A DNA stretch of 64,000 nucleotides from Paracidovorax avenae (GCF_040892545.1 NZ_CP156079.1:3259501-3323500); one strand, 5' to 3'. Counted from the stretch's first letter, positions 50,835 through 61,666 are shown. The notes: generated by a model not told the origin, from the sequence alone. Translations and numbers: made by a program.

Positions 50835-50904
50835 CGCCGCAAGGGGCGGCCCTGCGCCCCGTCGCCCGCCCATCCATCGCAGCACCGATGTCCGAAAATC
50901 TGCC

Positions 50905-51681
50905 GTGTTCCCGCTGATCAGTCCCGAGGCGCAGGTCATGCTGGCCATCTGCGCGTTCTATGCGTATGACGCCTGCATTCCCCTGGCCGAGGACGCCGGA
51001 CTGGTGCGCCGCCCAGGCCGCACGCGCTGGCACGGCATGCTGGCCACCCAGGGCTTCGAAGTCCGCTGGGCCTACCTCGCATGGCCTGCGCTGCTGTCGC
51101 CGCACCAGCCCGTGTACCTGCTGCGCTGGCAACCGGACCAGGTCCGGTTGCCGGGCGATGCCGCCGCGGTTCGGCGCCTCCGGGCGCATGCGGACAGCTT
51201 TCGCCATTTCGCGCTGCCGCTCTACGGGCTGGGTGCATCCCTGTTCCTGCTGCTGCCGGCAGCGCTGTTCGTGTGGCCAGGTGAAGTCATGCAACTGGCT
51301 GCCGCAGGGATGATTTACTTCTTCTCCGCGTGGACTGCAGCACGGGCATGGTGGCATGGCGCCAAGGGACACTCGCCACGCTCGGTGGCCCGCTCGGTGG
51401 CCGTCCAGGCCCTGGCGTGCCCCCCTTTTGCGCTGAACTCCGTACGCAAGCTCGCGGCCGCCCACGCTCCCGGCATGGATCTGCTGCAGGCTGCGCACCA
51501 GTTGCTGGACCCTCCCGGATGGCATGCGCTTGCGCAGCGGGCCCAGGCCGTCATCGAGGCAGACATCGAAGCTGCAGAGGCGCAAGGGCCTGCGGCCACG
51601 ACAGGATCGCAGCGGCTTTGCGGCGCATTGCGCCAGCTGCAGGCCCACATGCCGAAGGCTCCCGGCACCGAGACTCCATGA
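50905..51681 (+). CDS. Membrane protein of unknown function
   Basis: A 258-residue protein with membrane helices near the N-terminus (about 12-25) and the middle (about 107-125 and 129-145), then a helical cytoplasmic C-terminal half (LLQAAHQLLDPPGWHALAQR, VIEADIEAAEAQG). I do not recognise the family. The frame starts at GTG 50905; ATG 50938 would shorten it by 11 residues and is an alternative. It follows the DUF2167 gene by 70 bp on the same strand, so a two-gene operon is possible. Confidence 0.65.
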   Translation: MFPLISPEAQVMLAICAFYAYDACIPLAEDAGLVRRPGRTRWHGMLATQGFEVRWAYLAWPALLSPHQPVYLLRWQPDQVRLPGDAAAVRRLRAHADSFRHFALPLYGLGASLFLLLPAALFVWPGEVMQLAAAGMIYFFSAWTAARAWWHGAKGHSPRSVARSVAVQALACPPFALNSVRKLAAAHAPGMDLLQAAHQLLDPPGWHALAQRAQAVIEADIEAAEAQGPAATTGSQRLCGALRQLQAHMPKAPGTETP

Positions 51682-51756
51682 CAGGGCTGCCGGGCGGTGT
51701 TCACCGTGCAGTGCAGATTCCGGGGAGCCAGCCGGCCCCGCTCCCGCAAGGCGCCG

Positions 51757-52722
51757 TCAATCCACCGAGGCGCCGGACTGCTTCACCGCCTTGCCCCACT
51801 CCACGATCTCGCTGGCGACGAACTGGTCCATCGCCTCGGGCGTCGTCGGGGCGGGCTCGGAGCCGCGGTCGCGGATGAACTTCTGCATGTCCGGGCTGTT
51901 CAGGATGTCCACCACTTCGCGGTTCAGGCGCTCCACGACGGGCCGGGGCGTGCCCTTGGGCGCCATCAGCCCGAGCCAGCCCACGGCCTCGAAGCCCTTG
52001 AACTCCGGCAGGCCGCTCTCGGCGATCGTGGGCACCTGGGGCAGTTGGCTGGAGCGCGTGGCGGAGGTCACGCCCAGCGGCACGGCCTTGCCCGCCTGGA
52101 TGTTCGCCAGGCCCGCCGTGACCGAATCCACCATCAGCGGCACCTGTCCACCCAGGAAGTCGGACTGCGCGGGACCGCTGCCCTTGTACGGGATGTGTTC
52201 GATCTCGATGTGGGCACGCGCCTTCACCATCTCGCCGCTCAGGTGCTGCGTGCCGCCGATGCCCGCGCTCGCATAGCTCAGCTTGCCGGGCTCCGCACGC
52301 GCGCGGGCCACCAGGTCCTGCATGCTGCGGATGCCTGACGCCGGGTTGGCCAGGAACACCAGCGGCACCTTGGCCACCAGGCTGATGCCCTGCAGGTCCT
52401 TGCGCGGGTCGAAATTCACCTTGCGGTAGAGCGTCTGGTTCACCGCCATGGCACTGCCCGCCATCACCAGCGTGTAGCCATCGGGCCTGGAACGCACCAC
52501 CTGCTCGGTACCGATATTGCTGCCGGCCCCTGCCTTGTTGTCCACCACCAGCGGCTGCCCCAGGCGAGTGCCCAGCCTTTCCGCCAGGGCCCGCGCGAAG
52601 ATGTCGGTGGCCTGGCCCGGGGGAAAGGGGACGACCAGGGTGATGGGCCTCTCGGGCCAGGCGGCCGAGGCGGCACCGCACAGGGCCAGAAGCAAGGCGG
52701 GGAAGCAATGGCGAGTGCGCAT
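51757..52722 (-). CDS. Bug/TctC-family tripartite tricarboxylate-type binding protein
   Basis: A 321-residue periplasmic binding protein of the Bordetella-uptake-gene family. Signal peptide ([17 protein letters not shown]), then typical [56 protein letters not shown] and [11 protein letters not shown]. Such proteins bind small carboxylates and usually hand them to TctA/TctB, but no tctAB gene is here. Orphan Bug genes are abundant in Comamonadaceae. The start at 52722 is chosen over 52755 because GGAG lies 10 bp before it. Confidence 0.92.
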   Translation of the reverse strand: MRTRHCFPALLLALCGAASAAWPERPITLVVPFPPGQATDIFARALAERLGTRLGQPLVVDNKAGAGSNIGTEQVVRSRPDGYTLVMAGSAMAVNQTLYRKVNFDPRKDLQGISLVAKVPLVFLANPASGIRSMQDLVARARAEPGKLSYASAGIGGTQHLSGEMVKARAHIEIEHIPYKGSGPAQSDFLGGQVPLMVDSVTAGLANIQAGKAVPLGVTSATRSSQLPQVPTIAESGLPEFKGFEAVGWLGLMAPKGTPRPVVERLNREVVDILNSPDMQKFIRDRGSEPAPTTPEAMDQFVASEIVEWGKAVKQSGASVD

Positions 52723-52967
52723 GGGTGGTTGTCTCCAGGGAAGCGATATGCACAAGCATCATAGGCGGCGCCTGCTGCGGCCGGCGGCTTGAGCGGCGTT
52801 GCCACCCATTTTTTGAAGATCCGTCCCTCTTTTTCCATGACTTCCCTCGATGGCATCCGTCTTCCTGGATATCCGCACCGATCCTTCTCTCTCGTTTTCC
52901 ATAATACGCGCGTCATCACCTACATGCTGCACGGAAAGCGTCCAGATCTCCGCAGGATTACCGCCAG

Positions 52968-54977
52968 ATGGAATACAGGAAGGAGATAGACGGATTAAGG
53001 GCATTGGCGGTTCTGCCTGTCATTTTTTTCCATGCGGGGTTTACCACGTTCAGTGGCGGATTTGTAGGCGTGGATATTTTCTTCGTCATCAGCGGCTACT
53101 TGATAACCGCCATCATCGTGGAAGAGATGGACCAGGGTACGTTCTCTGTGTCCAGTTTCTACGAACGCAGGATCCGAAGAATCCTGCCGGCCCTCTTCTT
53201 CATGATGCTGTGCACGCTTCCATTCGCGTGGCTTTGGATGCTGCCGCACGAATTGAAAATTTTCTCAGAGAGCCTGGCAGCTGTCCCTCTTTTTGTTTCC
53301 AATGTTCTTTTCTACCCGACAAGTGGTTACTTTGGCACAGCCTCCAGACTCAATCCTTTACTGCATACGTGGAGCCTGGCCGTTGAAGAACAGTTCTATA
53401 TCCTTTTTCCTGCGTTCCTGATGCTGGCCTGGAAGCTGGGAAAGAAATGGATCATATTCCTGCTTCTTCTGGCTGCAGTTGCGAGCATGCTTTTTGCCCA
53501 ATGGGGAGTGGCAACACATCCGTCTTTCACATTCTACCTGCTGCCGACGCGTGTTTTTGAAATACTCATTGGCGCACTGATATCACTGCACGCCAACCAC
53601 AAAAAATTCGTCGCGCCAGCCAGCCATCCGGCAAGTGAATGGGCCGGCCTGGTCGGACTGGCACTGGTGCTTTATTCAATATTCGCATTCCATAAAAACA
53701 CCCCATCCCCCAGCCTTTACTCGCTCATTCCGACAGCAGGCGCCGGCCTCATCCTGGCCTTCTCGAACCACCAGACCCTTGCCGGAAAACTACTGGGCTG
53801 CAGATTTTTGGTGGGAATCGGATTGATCAGCTACAGCGCATACTTGTGGCATCAGCCATTGTTTTCATTTGCGAGGTTGAGGAGCATGAACGAGCCGGGC
53901 ATGCTGCTTTTTGGGATGCTGGCGCTCCTCTCCATCCTGCTTGGGTTTATCAGCTGGAAATACATCGAAACGCCATTCCGGACCCGGCAACCCGGGAACC
54001 GCAGAAAAACATTCATTCACGCTGCCATCGGAAGTTCGTTCTTCGTGGCCATTGGGGCTTTCGGATACTTCGCAGACGGTTTTCCGCAGAGGTTGCCCGC
54101 CAGCTCATCTCCATTTCTCTTTGCCATCGACGACAGGAATCCCAGGCAATCCGAATGCCATTTCGGAGCGGCGACATTTCCGCGACCTGCGGATTCATGC
54201 ATGCTGGGAGACCCCAGAAATCTCCAAGGCGCACTGCTTGGAGATTCGCATGCTGACGCCATTTCTTTTGAGCTGGAGAAGGAATTGAAGTCGAGGAATC
54301 TCGGATTCCTCAGCCTTACCTACAGTGGATGCCCCCCGGTGGAAGGCATCTACAGAGCAGACACTTCTTTGGCGAACAGATGCTTCGAATACAACCAGCA
54401 GACGTTCAAATTTCTAATCGACAATAAAAACATCCACTACGTCATTCTATCAGCCAGATGGACCCAATACCTGGAAAGAAATGAATACGACAATGGCGAA
54501 GGGGGCATAGAGAATGGAGAGCATGGTTTCATCGACGTCGTTACCAATGGCGACAAAAAAATCCATGATGAGCCGGAAAGAAAAACACTGATAAAGCAGC
54601 GCTACCGCGCATCCATCGAAAAATTATTGCAGTCCGGGAAAAAAGTCATCATCATTTACCCGATCCCGGAGGTCGGATGGGATGTTCCAGTTACGCAGCT
54701 CAAGAAACTGTTGTTCACCGACAAAGAAGCCGAACCGCTCACCACAGCTTATGCCTCTTTCAAGGCCAGGAATGAATCGACCATAGCGACACTCGATTCC
54801 ATCCCGGAAAGGGAAAACCTTATCCGCGTGAGGCCGGACAAGATATTTTGCGACACCTTCATTCCAGGCAGGTGCGTCACTCAAATTGGAAACCAGGTGC
54901 TCTATTACGACGACGATCACCTGTCCAGTAAAGGCGCCCGACTGGTGATCGAGGAGGCCATGAAATTCGTCAAGTGA
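52968..54977 (+). CDS. Membrane acyltransferase 3 with C-terminal SGNH domain (OafA-like)
   Basis: A 669-residue protein that probably O-acetylates lipopolysaccharide O-antigen or exopolysaccharide. Residues 1-370 form the ten-helix acyltransferase-3 domain (EIDGLRALAVLPVIFFHAGF with catalytic His22, FFVISGYLI, LLHTWSLAVEEQFYILFP). Residues 410-669 form an exported SGNH domain with GDSH (425-428) and a C-terminal DxxH (648-651). Its base composition is clearly lower in GC than its neighbours, with many A/T-ending codons, so it was probably acquired. It lies between two unrelated genes without a partner. Substrate unknown. Confidence 0.92.
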   Translation: MEYRKEIDGLRALAVLPVIFFHAGFTTFSGGFVGVDIFFVISGYLITAIIVEEMDQGTFSVSSFYERRIRRILPALFFMMLCTLPFAWLWMLPHELKIFSESLAAVPLFVSNVLFYPTSGYFGTASRLNPLLHTWSLAVEEQFYILFPAFLMLAWKLGKKWIIFLLLLAAVASMLFAQWGVATHPSFTFYLLPTRVFEILIGALISLHANHKKFVAPASHPASEWAGLVGLALVLYSIFAFHKNTPSPSLYSLIPTAGAGLILAFSNHQTLAGKLLGCRFLVGIGLISYSAYLWHQPLFSFARLRSMNEPGMLLFGMLALLSILLGFISWKYIETPFRTRQPGNRRKTFIHAAIGSSFFVAIGAFGYFADGFPQRLPASSSPFLFAIDDRNPRQSECHFGAATFPRPADSCMLGDPRNLQGALLGDSHADAISFELEKELKSRNLGFLSLTYSGCPPVEGIYRADTSLANRCFEYNQQTFKFLIDNKNIHYVILSARWTQYLERNEYDNGEGGIENGEHGFIDVVTNGDKKIHDEPERKTLIKQRYRASIEKLLQSGKKVIIIYPIPEVGWDVPVTQLKKLLFTDKEAEPLTTAYASFKARNESTIATLDSIPERENLIRVRPDKIFCDTFIPGRCVTQIGNQVLYYDDDHLSSKGARLVIEEAMKFVK

Positions 54978-55123
54978 GCGATGCATTGCTTCCCGGCGGC
55001 TCCCCGGCACGACGGTTTTGACGAGGAGACGATGCGCGCGGCCCACGCCCATCGCTCTGTCGCAGCAGACTGATCCACCTGATGCCCGGGCAGGTGGCAG
55101 CAGGGTGGCCAGTGGACAAATGG

Positions 55124-55143
55124 AAAAGGCGGCCGGAGCCGCC
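55124..55143 (-). terminator. Intrinsic terminator after lpdA
   Basis: On the minus strand GGCGGC pairs with GCCGCC around a TCCG loop and is followed by TTTT. It lies about 47 bp past the lpdA stop codon. The stem is strong, the T-run short. Confidence 0.6.
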
Positions 55144-55189
55144 CTGCTTTCCCGAATGGGTCGCGGTATCTACCGCGACGCTCCAAGTT

Positions 55190-57043
55190 TCACTTCTTCT
55201 GCGGCGGAACGTCCGTGCAGGAGCCGTGCGCGATCTCCGCCGCCATGCCGATGCTCTCGCCCAGCGTCGGGTGCGGGTGGATGGTCTTGCCGATGTCCAC
55301 GGCATCCGCGCCCATCTCGATCGCCAGGGCGATCTCGCCGATCATGTCGCCCGCGTGGGTGCCCACGATGCCTCCGCCCAGGATCCTGCCGTGGCCATGG
55401 GCCTCGGGCGAATCGTCGAACAGCAGCTTCGTATAGCCCTCGTCGCGGCCGTTGGCGATGGCGCGGCCGGAGGCCGTCCAGGGGAACAGGCCCTTCTTCA
55501 CCTTGATGCCCTGGGCCTTGGCCTGGTCCTCGGTCAGGCCCACCCAGGCCACCTCGGGGTCGGTGTAGGCCACGCTCGGGATCACGCGGGCGTTGAACGC
55601 AGCCGAAGCCAGCGCCTTGTCGCCCGTGAGCTCGCCGGCGATGACTTCGGCCGCCACGTGCGCTTCGTGCACCGCCTTGTGCGCCAGCATGGGCTGGCCC
55701 ACGATGTCGCCGATGGCGAAGATGTGCGGCACGTTGGTGCGCATCTGCACGTCCACGTCGATGAAGCCGCGGTCGGTCACGGCCACGCCGGCCTTCTCGG
55801 CGCCGATCTTCTTGCCGTTGGGCGTGCGGCCCACGGCCTGCAGCACCAGGTCATAGACCTGCGGCTCGGGCGCCTTGCCGCCCTCTTCCGCGGCGGCGAA
55901 CGTGACCTTGATGCCTTCGGGCGTGGCCTCGGCCCCCACCGTCTTGGTCTTGAGCATGATGTTGTCGAAGCGGTGGGCATTCATCTTCTGCCACACCTTG
56001 ACCAGGTCGCGGTCGGCGCCCTGCATCAGGCCGTCCATCATCTCGACCACGTCCAGGCGGGCGCCCAGCGTGGAATAGACGGTGCCCATTTCCAGGCCGA
56101 TGATGCCGCCGCCCAGGATCAGCATGCGCTTGGGCACTTCCTTCAGCTCCAGTGCGCCGGTCGAATCGACCACGCGCGGGTCCTGGGGCATGAACGGCAG
56201 GTGCACGGCCTGGGAGCCGGCGGCGATGATCGCGCGCTTGAACGCCACCACCTTCTTGCTGCCCGTCTTCTCCTGGCCCTTGGCGCCGGTGGTCTCTTCC
56301 ACCTCGAGGTGGTTGGCGCCCACGAACTGGCCCACGCCGCGCACGGTGGTCACCTTGCGCATCTTGGCCATGGCGGCCAGGCCGCCGGTCAGCTTGCCGA
56401 TGACCTTTTCCTTGTGGCCGCGCAGGGTGTCGATGTCCACCTTCGGCGCACCGAACTCGATGCCCGCTGCCTTGAGGTGGCTCACCTCGTCGATCACCGC
56501 CGCCACGTGCAGCAGCGCCTTGGACGGGATGCAGCCCACGTTCAGGCAGACGCCGCCCAGGGTGGAATAGCGCTCCACGATGACGACCTTCAGGCCCAGG
56601 TCGGCCGCACGGAAGGCCGCGCTGTAGCCGCCGGGGCCACCACCCAGAACGAGCACGTCGCACTCGATGTCGGCATTGCCGCCGAAGCTCGCCGCGGCCG
56701 GAGCCGGCGCAGCTGCGGCCCTGGGGGCCGGGGCGGAAGCCTGGGCAGGCGCTGCAGCCGCCGCAGGTGCCGGTGCGGGCGCCGGTGCCGGAGCGGCCGC
56801 CGCATCGGCGGCCTCCAGCGTCAGCACCACCGAGCCCTCGGCGACCTTGTCGCCGACCTTCACCTTCACCTCCTTGACGACGCCGGCATGGCTCGACGGG
56901 ATTTCCATCGATGCCTTATCGGATTCGACGGTGATGAGGCTCTGTTCCACCTTGATGGTGTCGCCGGCTTTCACCAGCACTTCGATCACGCCCACTTCGG
57001 AAAAATCACCGATGTCGGGCACCTTGATGTCGATCACTGCCAT
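55190..57043 (-). CDS. lpdA: Dihydrolipoyl dehydrogenase (E3) with N-terminal lipoyl domain
   Basis: A 617-residue flavoprotein that reoxidises dihydrolipoamide in pyruvate dehydrogenase. Residues 1-75 form a lipoyl domain with the lipoylated Lys in [11 protein letters not shown], followed by an Ala/Pro linker (about 80-120). The FAD domain starts [15 protein letters not shown], and the redox disulfide is in [17 protein letters not shown]. The dimer domain closes with [10 protein letters not shown] (catalytic His and Glu). A lipoyl domain fused to E3 is typical of betaproteobacterial PDH operons. GAAAGGAA precedes the ATG, which lies 13 bp past aceF. Confidence 0.96.
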   Translation of the reverse strand: MAVIDIKVPDIGDFSEVGVIEVLVKAGDTIKVEQSLITVESDKASMEIPSSHAGVVKEVKVKVGDKVAEGSVVLTLEAADAAAAPAPAPAPAPAAAAAPAQASAPAPRAAAAPAPAAASFGGNADIECDVLVLGGGPGGYSAAFRAADLGLKVVIVERYSTLGGVCLNVGCIPSKALLHVAAVIDEVSHLKAAGIEFGAPKVDIDTLRGHKEKVIGKLTGGLAAMAKMRKVTTVRGVGQFVGANHLEVEETTGAKGQEKTGSKKVVAFKRAIIAAGSQAVHLPFMPQDPRVVDSTGALELKEVPKRMLILGGGIIGLEMGTVYSTLGARLDVVEMMDGLMQGADRDLVKVWQKMNAHRFDNIMLKTKTVGAEATPEGIKVTFAAAEEGGKAPEPQVYDLVLQAVGRTPNGKKIGAEKAGVAVTDRGFIDVDVQMRTNVPHIFAIGDIVGQPMLAHKAVHEAHVAAEVIAGELTGDKALASAAFNARVIPSVAYTDPEVAWVGLTEDQAKAQGIKVKKGLFPWTASGRAIANGRDEGYTKLLFDDSPEAHGHGRILGGGIVGTHAGDMIGEIALAIEMGADAVDIGKTIHPHPTLGESIGMAAEIAHGSCTDVPPQKK

Positions 57044-57056
57044 GTCGGGTTTCCTT

Positions 57057-58760
57057 TCACAGCAGGATGCGGCGGTAGTCCGCCAGCACCTGGCCCAGGT
57101 AGGCATTGAAGCGCGCGGCGGACGCGCCGTCGATCACGCGGTGGTCGTAGGAGAGCGACAGCGGCAGCACCAGGCGCGGCACGAACTGCTTGCCGTCCCA
57201 CACCGGCTTCATCTGGCCCTTCGAGAGGCCCAGGATGGCCACTTCTGGCGCGTTGATGATGGGCGTGAAGTGCGTGCCGCCGATGCCGCCGAGCGACGAG
57301 ATCGAGAAGCAGCCGCCCTGCATGTCGGCCGCGCCGAGCTTGCCGTCGCGGGCCTTCTTGGCGAGTTCGCCCATTTCCTGGCTGATCTGAAGGATGCCCT
57401 TCTTGTCGGCATCCTTCAGTACGGGCACCACGAGGCCGTTGGGCGTGTCCGCCGCGAAGCCGATGTGGAAGTACTGCTTGTAGACGAGCGTGTCGCCGTC
57501 CAGGCTGGTGTTGAACTCGGGGAACTTCTTGAGCGCGGCCACCACGGCCTTGATCACGAAGGCCAGCATCGTCACCTTCACGCCGGACTTCTCGTTCTCC
57601 TTGTTGGTGGAGACGCGGAAGGCTTCCAGCTCGGTGATGTCGGCCTCGTCGTTGTTGGTGACGTGGGGAATCATCACCCAGTTGCGGTGCAGGTTGGCGC
57701 CGCTGATCTTCTTGATGCGCGAGAGATCCTTGCGCTCCACGCCGCCGAACTTGGTGAAGTCCACCTTCGGCCAGGGCAGCAGGTCCATGCCCACGCCGGA
57801 GCCGCCGCCGGCGGGTGCCTTGGCGGCCTGGGCCCTGGTCTGCACGCCGCCCGCCATCACCTGCCTGGTGAAGGCCTGGACGTCTTCCTGCGTGATGCGG
57901 CCCTTGGGCCCGGAGCCCTTGACCTCTTCCAGCGGCACGCCCAGTTCGCGGGCGAACTTGCGCACCGAGGGCGATGCATGCGGCAGGCCGATGGGCGCGG
58001 CGCCCGGAGCATGCGGCGCGGGTGCCGGAGCAGCAGCGGCCGTGGCACCTGCCTGCGGAGCGGCCTCCTCGGCCGGCAGCTGGCGGGGAGCGCGCGTGTC
58101 GGGTTCGGACTGGGCTGCCGGGCGATCCACGGGGGCTGCGGCGGGTGCCGCCGACGGCGCCCCGACCGCGCCTTCCAGCACGGCCACGAGGTCACCCACG
58201 TTCACCTTGTCGCCGATCTTGATCTTCAACTCCTTCACCACGCCGGCGGCGGGCGAGGGAATCTCCATCGAAGCCTTGTCGGATTCGACGGTGAAGAGCG
58301 ACTGCTCCTCCTTGACGGTATCGCCGACCTTCACGAGCAGTTCGATCACGGCCACGTCCTTGAAGTCGCCGATGTCCGGCACCTTCACGTCGATCGGGCC
58401 GGCGGCAGCCGGCGCGGGTGCAGGCGCAGGCGCAGCAGGTGCCGGCGCGGATGCGGCGGCCGGTGCGGGAGCAGGCGCTTCCGCCTTCGCGGCGGGTGCC
58501 GCGGCGGGCTGCGCGCCCTCGCCTTCGGTCTCGACCACGACGATCACCGAGCCTTCGCTCACCTGGTCGCCGATCTTGACCTTGACCTCCTTCACCACGC
58601 CGGCGTGGCTGGAAGGGATCTCCATGGAAGCCTTGTCGGACTCCACGGTGATGAGCGACTGCTCGGCCTTCACCGTGTCGCCGGGCTTCACCAGCAGTTC
58701 GATCACGCCGACGGCGTCGAAATCCCCGATGTCCGGGACCTTGATGTCAATCAGTGCCAT
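57057..58760 (-). CDS. aceF: Pyruvate dehydrogenase E2, dihydrolipoyllysine acetyltransferase
   Basis: A 567-residue core protein of the pyruvate dehydrogenase complex. Two lipoyl domains (about 1-75 and 118-193, each with [10 protein letters not shown]) are joined by Ala/Pro-rich linkers. A peripheral subunit-binding domain ([20 protein letters not shown], about 250-290) follows, then the catalytic domain ending in [15 protein letters not shown] with the DHRxxDG active-site motif. It follows aceE by 18 bp. Long Ala/Pro linkers give the large opposing open frames in this region. Confidence 0.97.
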   Translation of the reverse strand: MALIDIKVPDIGDFDAVGVIELLVKPGDTVKAEQSLITVESDKASMEIPSSHAGVVKEVKVKIGDQVSEGSVIVVVETEGEGAQPAAAPAAKAEAPAPAPAAASAPAPAAPAPAPAPAAAGPIDVKVPDIGDFKDVAVIELLVKVGDTVKEEQSLFTVESDKASMEIPSPAAGVVKELKIKIGDKVNVGDLVAVLEGAVGAPSAAPAAAPVDRPAAQSEPDTRAPRQLPAEEAAPQAGATAAAAPAPAPHAPGAAPIGLPHASPSVRKFARELGVPLEEVKGSGPKGRITQEDVQAFTRQVMAGGVQTRAQAAKAPAGGGSGVGMDLLPWPKVDFTKFGGVERKDLSRIKKISGANLHRNWVMIPHVTNNDEADITELEAFRVSTNKENEKSGVKVTMLAFVIKAVVAALKKFPEFNTSLDGDTLVYKQYFHIGFAADTPNGLVVPVLKDADKKGILQISQEMGELAKKARDGKLGAADMQGGCFSISSLGGIGGTHFTPIINAPEVAILGLSKGQMKPVWDGKQFVPRLVLPLSLSYDHRVIDGASAARFNAYLGQVLADYRRILL

Positions 58761-58778
58761 ATTCGTGTCTCCGTGGGG

Positions 58779-61502
58779 TCAGGCGTGCAGCGGGTTGACC
58801 TTGTCGGCCTGGATGCCGTACTTCTGGATGGCCTCGGCCACCTTGGCGGCGGGCAGCTTGCCGTCCTCGGCCAGGGCCTTGAGCGCTGCCACGACGATGT
58901 AGTGGCGGTCCACCTCGAAGTGCTCGCGCAGCTTGCGGCGGAAGTCGCTGCGGCCGAAGCCGTCGGTGCCCAGCACCTTGTACGTCCGGCCCTTGGGCAC
59001 GAACGGACGGATCTGCTCGGCGTACGCCTTCATGTAGTCGGTGGAAGCGATCACCGGGCCTTCGGTCTTGCCGAGCTGCTCCTCCACGAACGACGTGCGC
59101 GGCGTTTCCGTGGGGTGCAGCAGGTTCCAGCGCTCCGCCTCCTGGCCGTCGCGCGTCAGCTCGTTGAAGCTCGGGCAGCTCCACACGGATGCGGCCACGC
59201 CCCAGTCCTTCTCCAGCAGTTCCTGGGCGACGAACGACTCGCGCAGGATCGTGCCGCTGCCCAGCAGCTGCACTGCCGGCGCGCCCTTCTTGAGGGCCGG
59301 CGCCTGCCTGCAGAGGTACATGCCCTTGATGATCTGTTCTTCCGTGCCGGGCTGCAGGCCGGGCATGGCGTAGTTCTCGTTGAGCAGCGTCAGGTAGTAG
59401 AAGACGTTCTCCTGGCGCTCGACCATGCGCTTCAGGCCGTCGTGCATGATGACGGCGACCTCGTGCGCGAAGGTCGGGTCGTAGCTGATGCAGTTCGGGA
59501 TGGTGTTGGCCAGGATGTGGCTGTGGCCGTCCTCGTGCTGCAGGCCTTCGCCGTTCAGCGTGGTGCGGCCCGACGTGCCGCCCAGCAGGAAGCCGCGCGC
59601 CTGCATGTCGCCCGCCGCCCAGGCCAGGTCGCCGATGCGCTGGAAGCCGAACATCGAGTAGTACACGTAGAACGGGATCATGATCCGGTTGTTCGTGCTG
59701 TACGACGTGGCCGCGGCGATCCAGCTGGACATGCCGCCGGCCTCGTTGATGCCTTCCTGCAGGATCTGGCCGGCCTTGTCCTCGCGGTAGTACATCACCT
59801 GGTCCTTGTCCACCGGGGTGTACTGCTGGCCGTGCGGGTTGTAGATGCCGATCTGGCGGAACAGGCCTTCCATGCCGAAGGTGCGGGCCTCGTCCACCAG
59901 GATGGGCACCACGCGCGGGCCGATGGCCTGGTCGCGCAGCAGCTGCGTGAGGAAACGCACGTAGGCCTGCGTGGTGGAGATCTCGCGGCCCTCGGGCGTG
60001 GGATCGAGCACGGCCTTGAAGGTCTCCAGCGACGGCACGGTGAAGCTCTCGTCGGCCTTCGTGCGGCGGTGGGGCAGGTAGCCGCCGAGGGCCTTGCGGC
60101 GCTCGTGCAGGTACTTCATTTCCGGGGTGTCGTCGGCCGGCTTGTAGAACGGCAGGTCGGCGATCTGGCTGTCGGGAATCGGGATGTTGAAGCGGTCGCG
60201 GAAGGCCTTGATGTCCTCGTCGCCGAGCTTCTTGGTCTGGTGGACGGTGTTCTTTCCCTCGCCGATCTTGCCCATGCCGAAGCCCTTGACGGTCTTCACC
60301 AGCAGCACCGTGGGCTGGCCCTTGTGCTCGTTGGCCGCCTTGAATGCCGCATAGACCTTCTGCGCGTCGTGGCCCCCGCGGCGCAGGTTCCAGATCTCGT
60401 CGTCACTCATGTGCTCGACCATCTTCAGCGTGCGCGGATCGCGGCCGAAGAAATTCTTGCGCACGTAGGCGCCGTCATTGGCCTTGAACGACTGGTAGTC
60501 CCCGTCGTTGCACTCCATCATGATCTTGCGCAGCGCGCCGTCCTTGTCGCGGGCCAGCAGGTCGTCCCAGCCCTTGCCCCACAGCAGCTTGATCACGTTC
60601 CAGCCCGAGCCGCGGAATTCGCCTTCCAGCTCCTGGATGATCTTGCCGTTGCCGCGCACCGGGCCGTCCAGGCGCTGCAGGTTGCAGTTGATGACGAAGA
60701 TCAGGTTGTCGAGGTTCTCGCGGGCGGCCAGGCCGATGGCGCCCAGGGATTCCACCTCGTCCATCTCGCCGTCGCCGCAGAACACCCAGACCTTGCGGTT
60801 CTCGGTATTGGCGATGCCGCGGGCCTGCAGGTACTTCAGGAAGCGGGCCTGGTAGATGGCCATCAGCGGGCCCAGGCCCATCGAGACCGTGGGGAACTGC
60901 CAGAACTCGGGCATCAGCTTGGGGTGCGGATAGCTGGACAGGCCCTTGCCGTCCACTTCCTGGCGGAAGTTCAGCAGCTGTTCCTCGGTCAGGCGGCCTT
61001 CCAGGTAGGCGCGTGCGTAGATGCCGGGCGACACGTGGCCCTGGATGTACAGCAGGTCGCCACCGTGGTTCTCGCTCTCGGCGTGCCAGAAATGGTTGAA
61101 GCCCGCTCCGAACATGTTGGCCAGCGAGGCGAAGGAGCCGATGTGGCCGCCCAGGTCGCCGCCTTCGGGCGGGTGGTGGCGGTTGGCCTTGACCACCATC
61201 GCCATGGCGTTCCAGCGCATGTAGGCACGCAGGCGGGCTTCCATCTCGAGGTTGCCGGGGCAGCGCGCCTCCTGGCTGGGCTCGATCGTGTTCACGTAGC
61301 CCGTGTTGGCGGAGAACGGCATGTCGATGCTGCTCTGGCGCGCGTGCTCGAGCAATTGCTCGAGCAGGAAGTGAGCCCGCTCAGCGCCTTCGCGGTCGAT
61401 CACGGCAGACAGTGCGTCCATCCACTCGCGGGTTTCCTGTTGGTCTGTGTCGGGGGTGGACGTAGCGGTTTTTCCGGCCTGAGGGTCGGTCTGAGCAGTC
61501 AT
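58779..61502 (-). CDS. aceE: Pyruvate dehydrogenase E1 component AceE
   Basis: A 907-residue homodimeric thiamine-diphosphate enzyme that decarboxylates pyruvate and acetylates the lipoyl groups of E2. The ThDP motif is GDGEMDEVESLGAIGLAARE, ending in NLDNLIFVINCN. GGHIGSFASLANMFG and HVSPGIYARAYLEG are typical of gamma/betaproteobacterial E1. Length is close to the E. coli enzyme (887). The ATG at 61502 has AAGGAGA 6 bp before it. It leads the aceE-aceF-lpdA operon and is divergent from a PAS histidine kinase, with phased TTTCG repeats between them. Confidence 0.98.
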   Translation of the reverse strand: MTAQTDPQAGKTATSTPDTDQQETREWMDALSAVIDREGAERAHFLLEQLLEHARQSSIDMPFSANTGYVNTIEPSQEARCPGNLEMEARLRAYMRWNAMAMVVKANRHHPPEGGDLGGHIGSFASLANMFGAGFNHFWHAESENHGGDLLYIQGHVSPGIYARAYLEGRLTEEQLLNFRQEVDGKGLSSYPHPKLMPEFWQFPTVSMGLGPLMAIYQARFLKYLQARGIANTENRKVWVFCGDGEMDEVESLGAIGLAARENLDNLIFVINCNLQRLDGPVRGNGKIIQELEGEFRGSGWNVIKLLWGKGWDDLLARDKDGALRKIMMECNDGDYQSFKANDGAYVRKNFFGRDPRTLKMVEHMSDDEIWNLRRGGHDAQKVYAAFKAANEHKGQPTVLLVKTVKGFGMGKIGEGKNTVHQTKKLGDEDIKAFRDRFNIPIPDSQIADLPFYKPADDTPEMKYLHERRKALGGYLPHRRTKADESFTVPSLETFKAVLDPTPEGREISTTQAYVRFLTQLLRDQAIGPRVVPILVDEARTFGMEGLFRQIGIYNPHGQQYTPVDKDQVMYYREDKAGQILQEGINEAGGMSSWIAAATSYSTNNRIMIPFYVYYSMFGFQRIGDLAWAAGDMQARGFLLGGTSGRTTLNGEGLQHEDGHSHILANTIPNCISYDPTFAHEVAVIMHDGLKRMVERQENVFYYLTLLNENYAMPGLQPGTEEQIIKGMYLCRQAPALKKGAPAVQLLGSGTILRESFVAQELLEKDWGVAASVWSCPSFNELTRDGQEAERWNLLHPTETPRTSFVEEQLGKTEGPVIASTDYMKAYAEQIRPFVPKGRTYKVLGTDGFGRSDFRRKLREHFEVDRHYIVVAALKALAEDGKLPAAKVAEAIQKYGIQADKVNPLHA

Positions 61503-61550
61503 GCCTGTCTCCTTGATAAGTCGCTGGCGTTGGGGGTAAATCCGGCGAAG

Positions 61551-61580
61551 TTTCGCATACTTTCGCGACATTTCGAATGG
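61551..61580. promoter_or_regulatory. Three phased TTTCG direct repeats upstream of aceE
   Basis: TTTCG begins at 61551, 61561 and 61571, each followed by five variable bases, so the units repeat at exactly 10 bp (about one helical turn) on the plus strand, CGAAA on the minus strand. They lie about 50 bp before the aceE ATG and about 90 bp before the kinase ATG. Such phasing fits a protein binding one face of the helix. The binding protein is unknown. Confidence 0.55.
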
Positions 61581-61666
61581 CGCGCACCAACACCACAATG
61601 TGAAAAAATGCTGCGCCTGCACATACCCTGATCGGGCGATCCCGGACGCTCCCCTACACTCGCGGC

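Noticed and set aside
56667..61631. A 1654-codon open frame on the plus strand opposite lpdA, aceF and aceE
   Set aside because: It mirrors the real PDH genes. Stops are rare on the opposite strand of GC-rich Ala/Pro-rich genes. The translation is low-complexity and resembles no family, while the minus strand carries complete enzymes.
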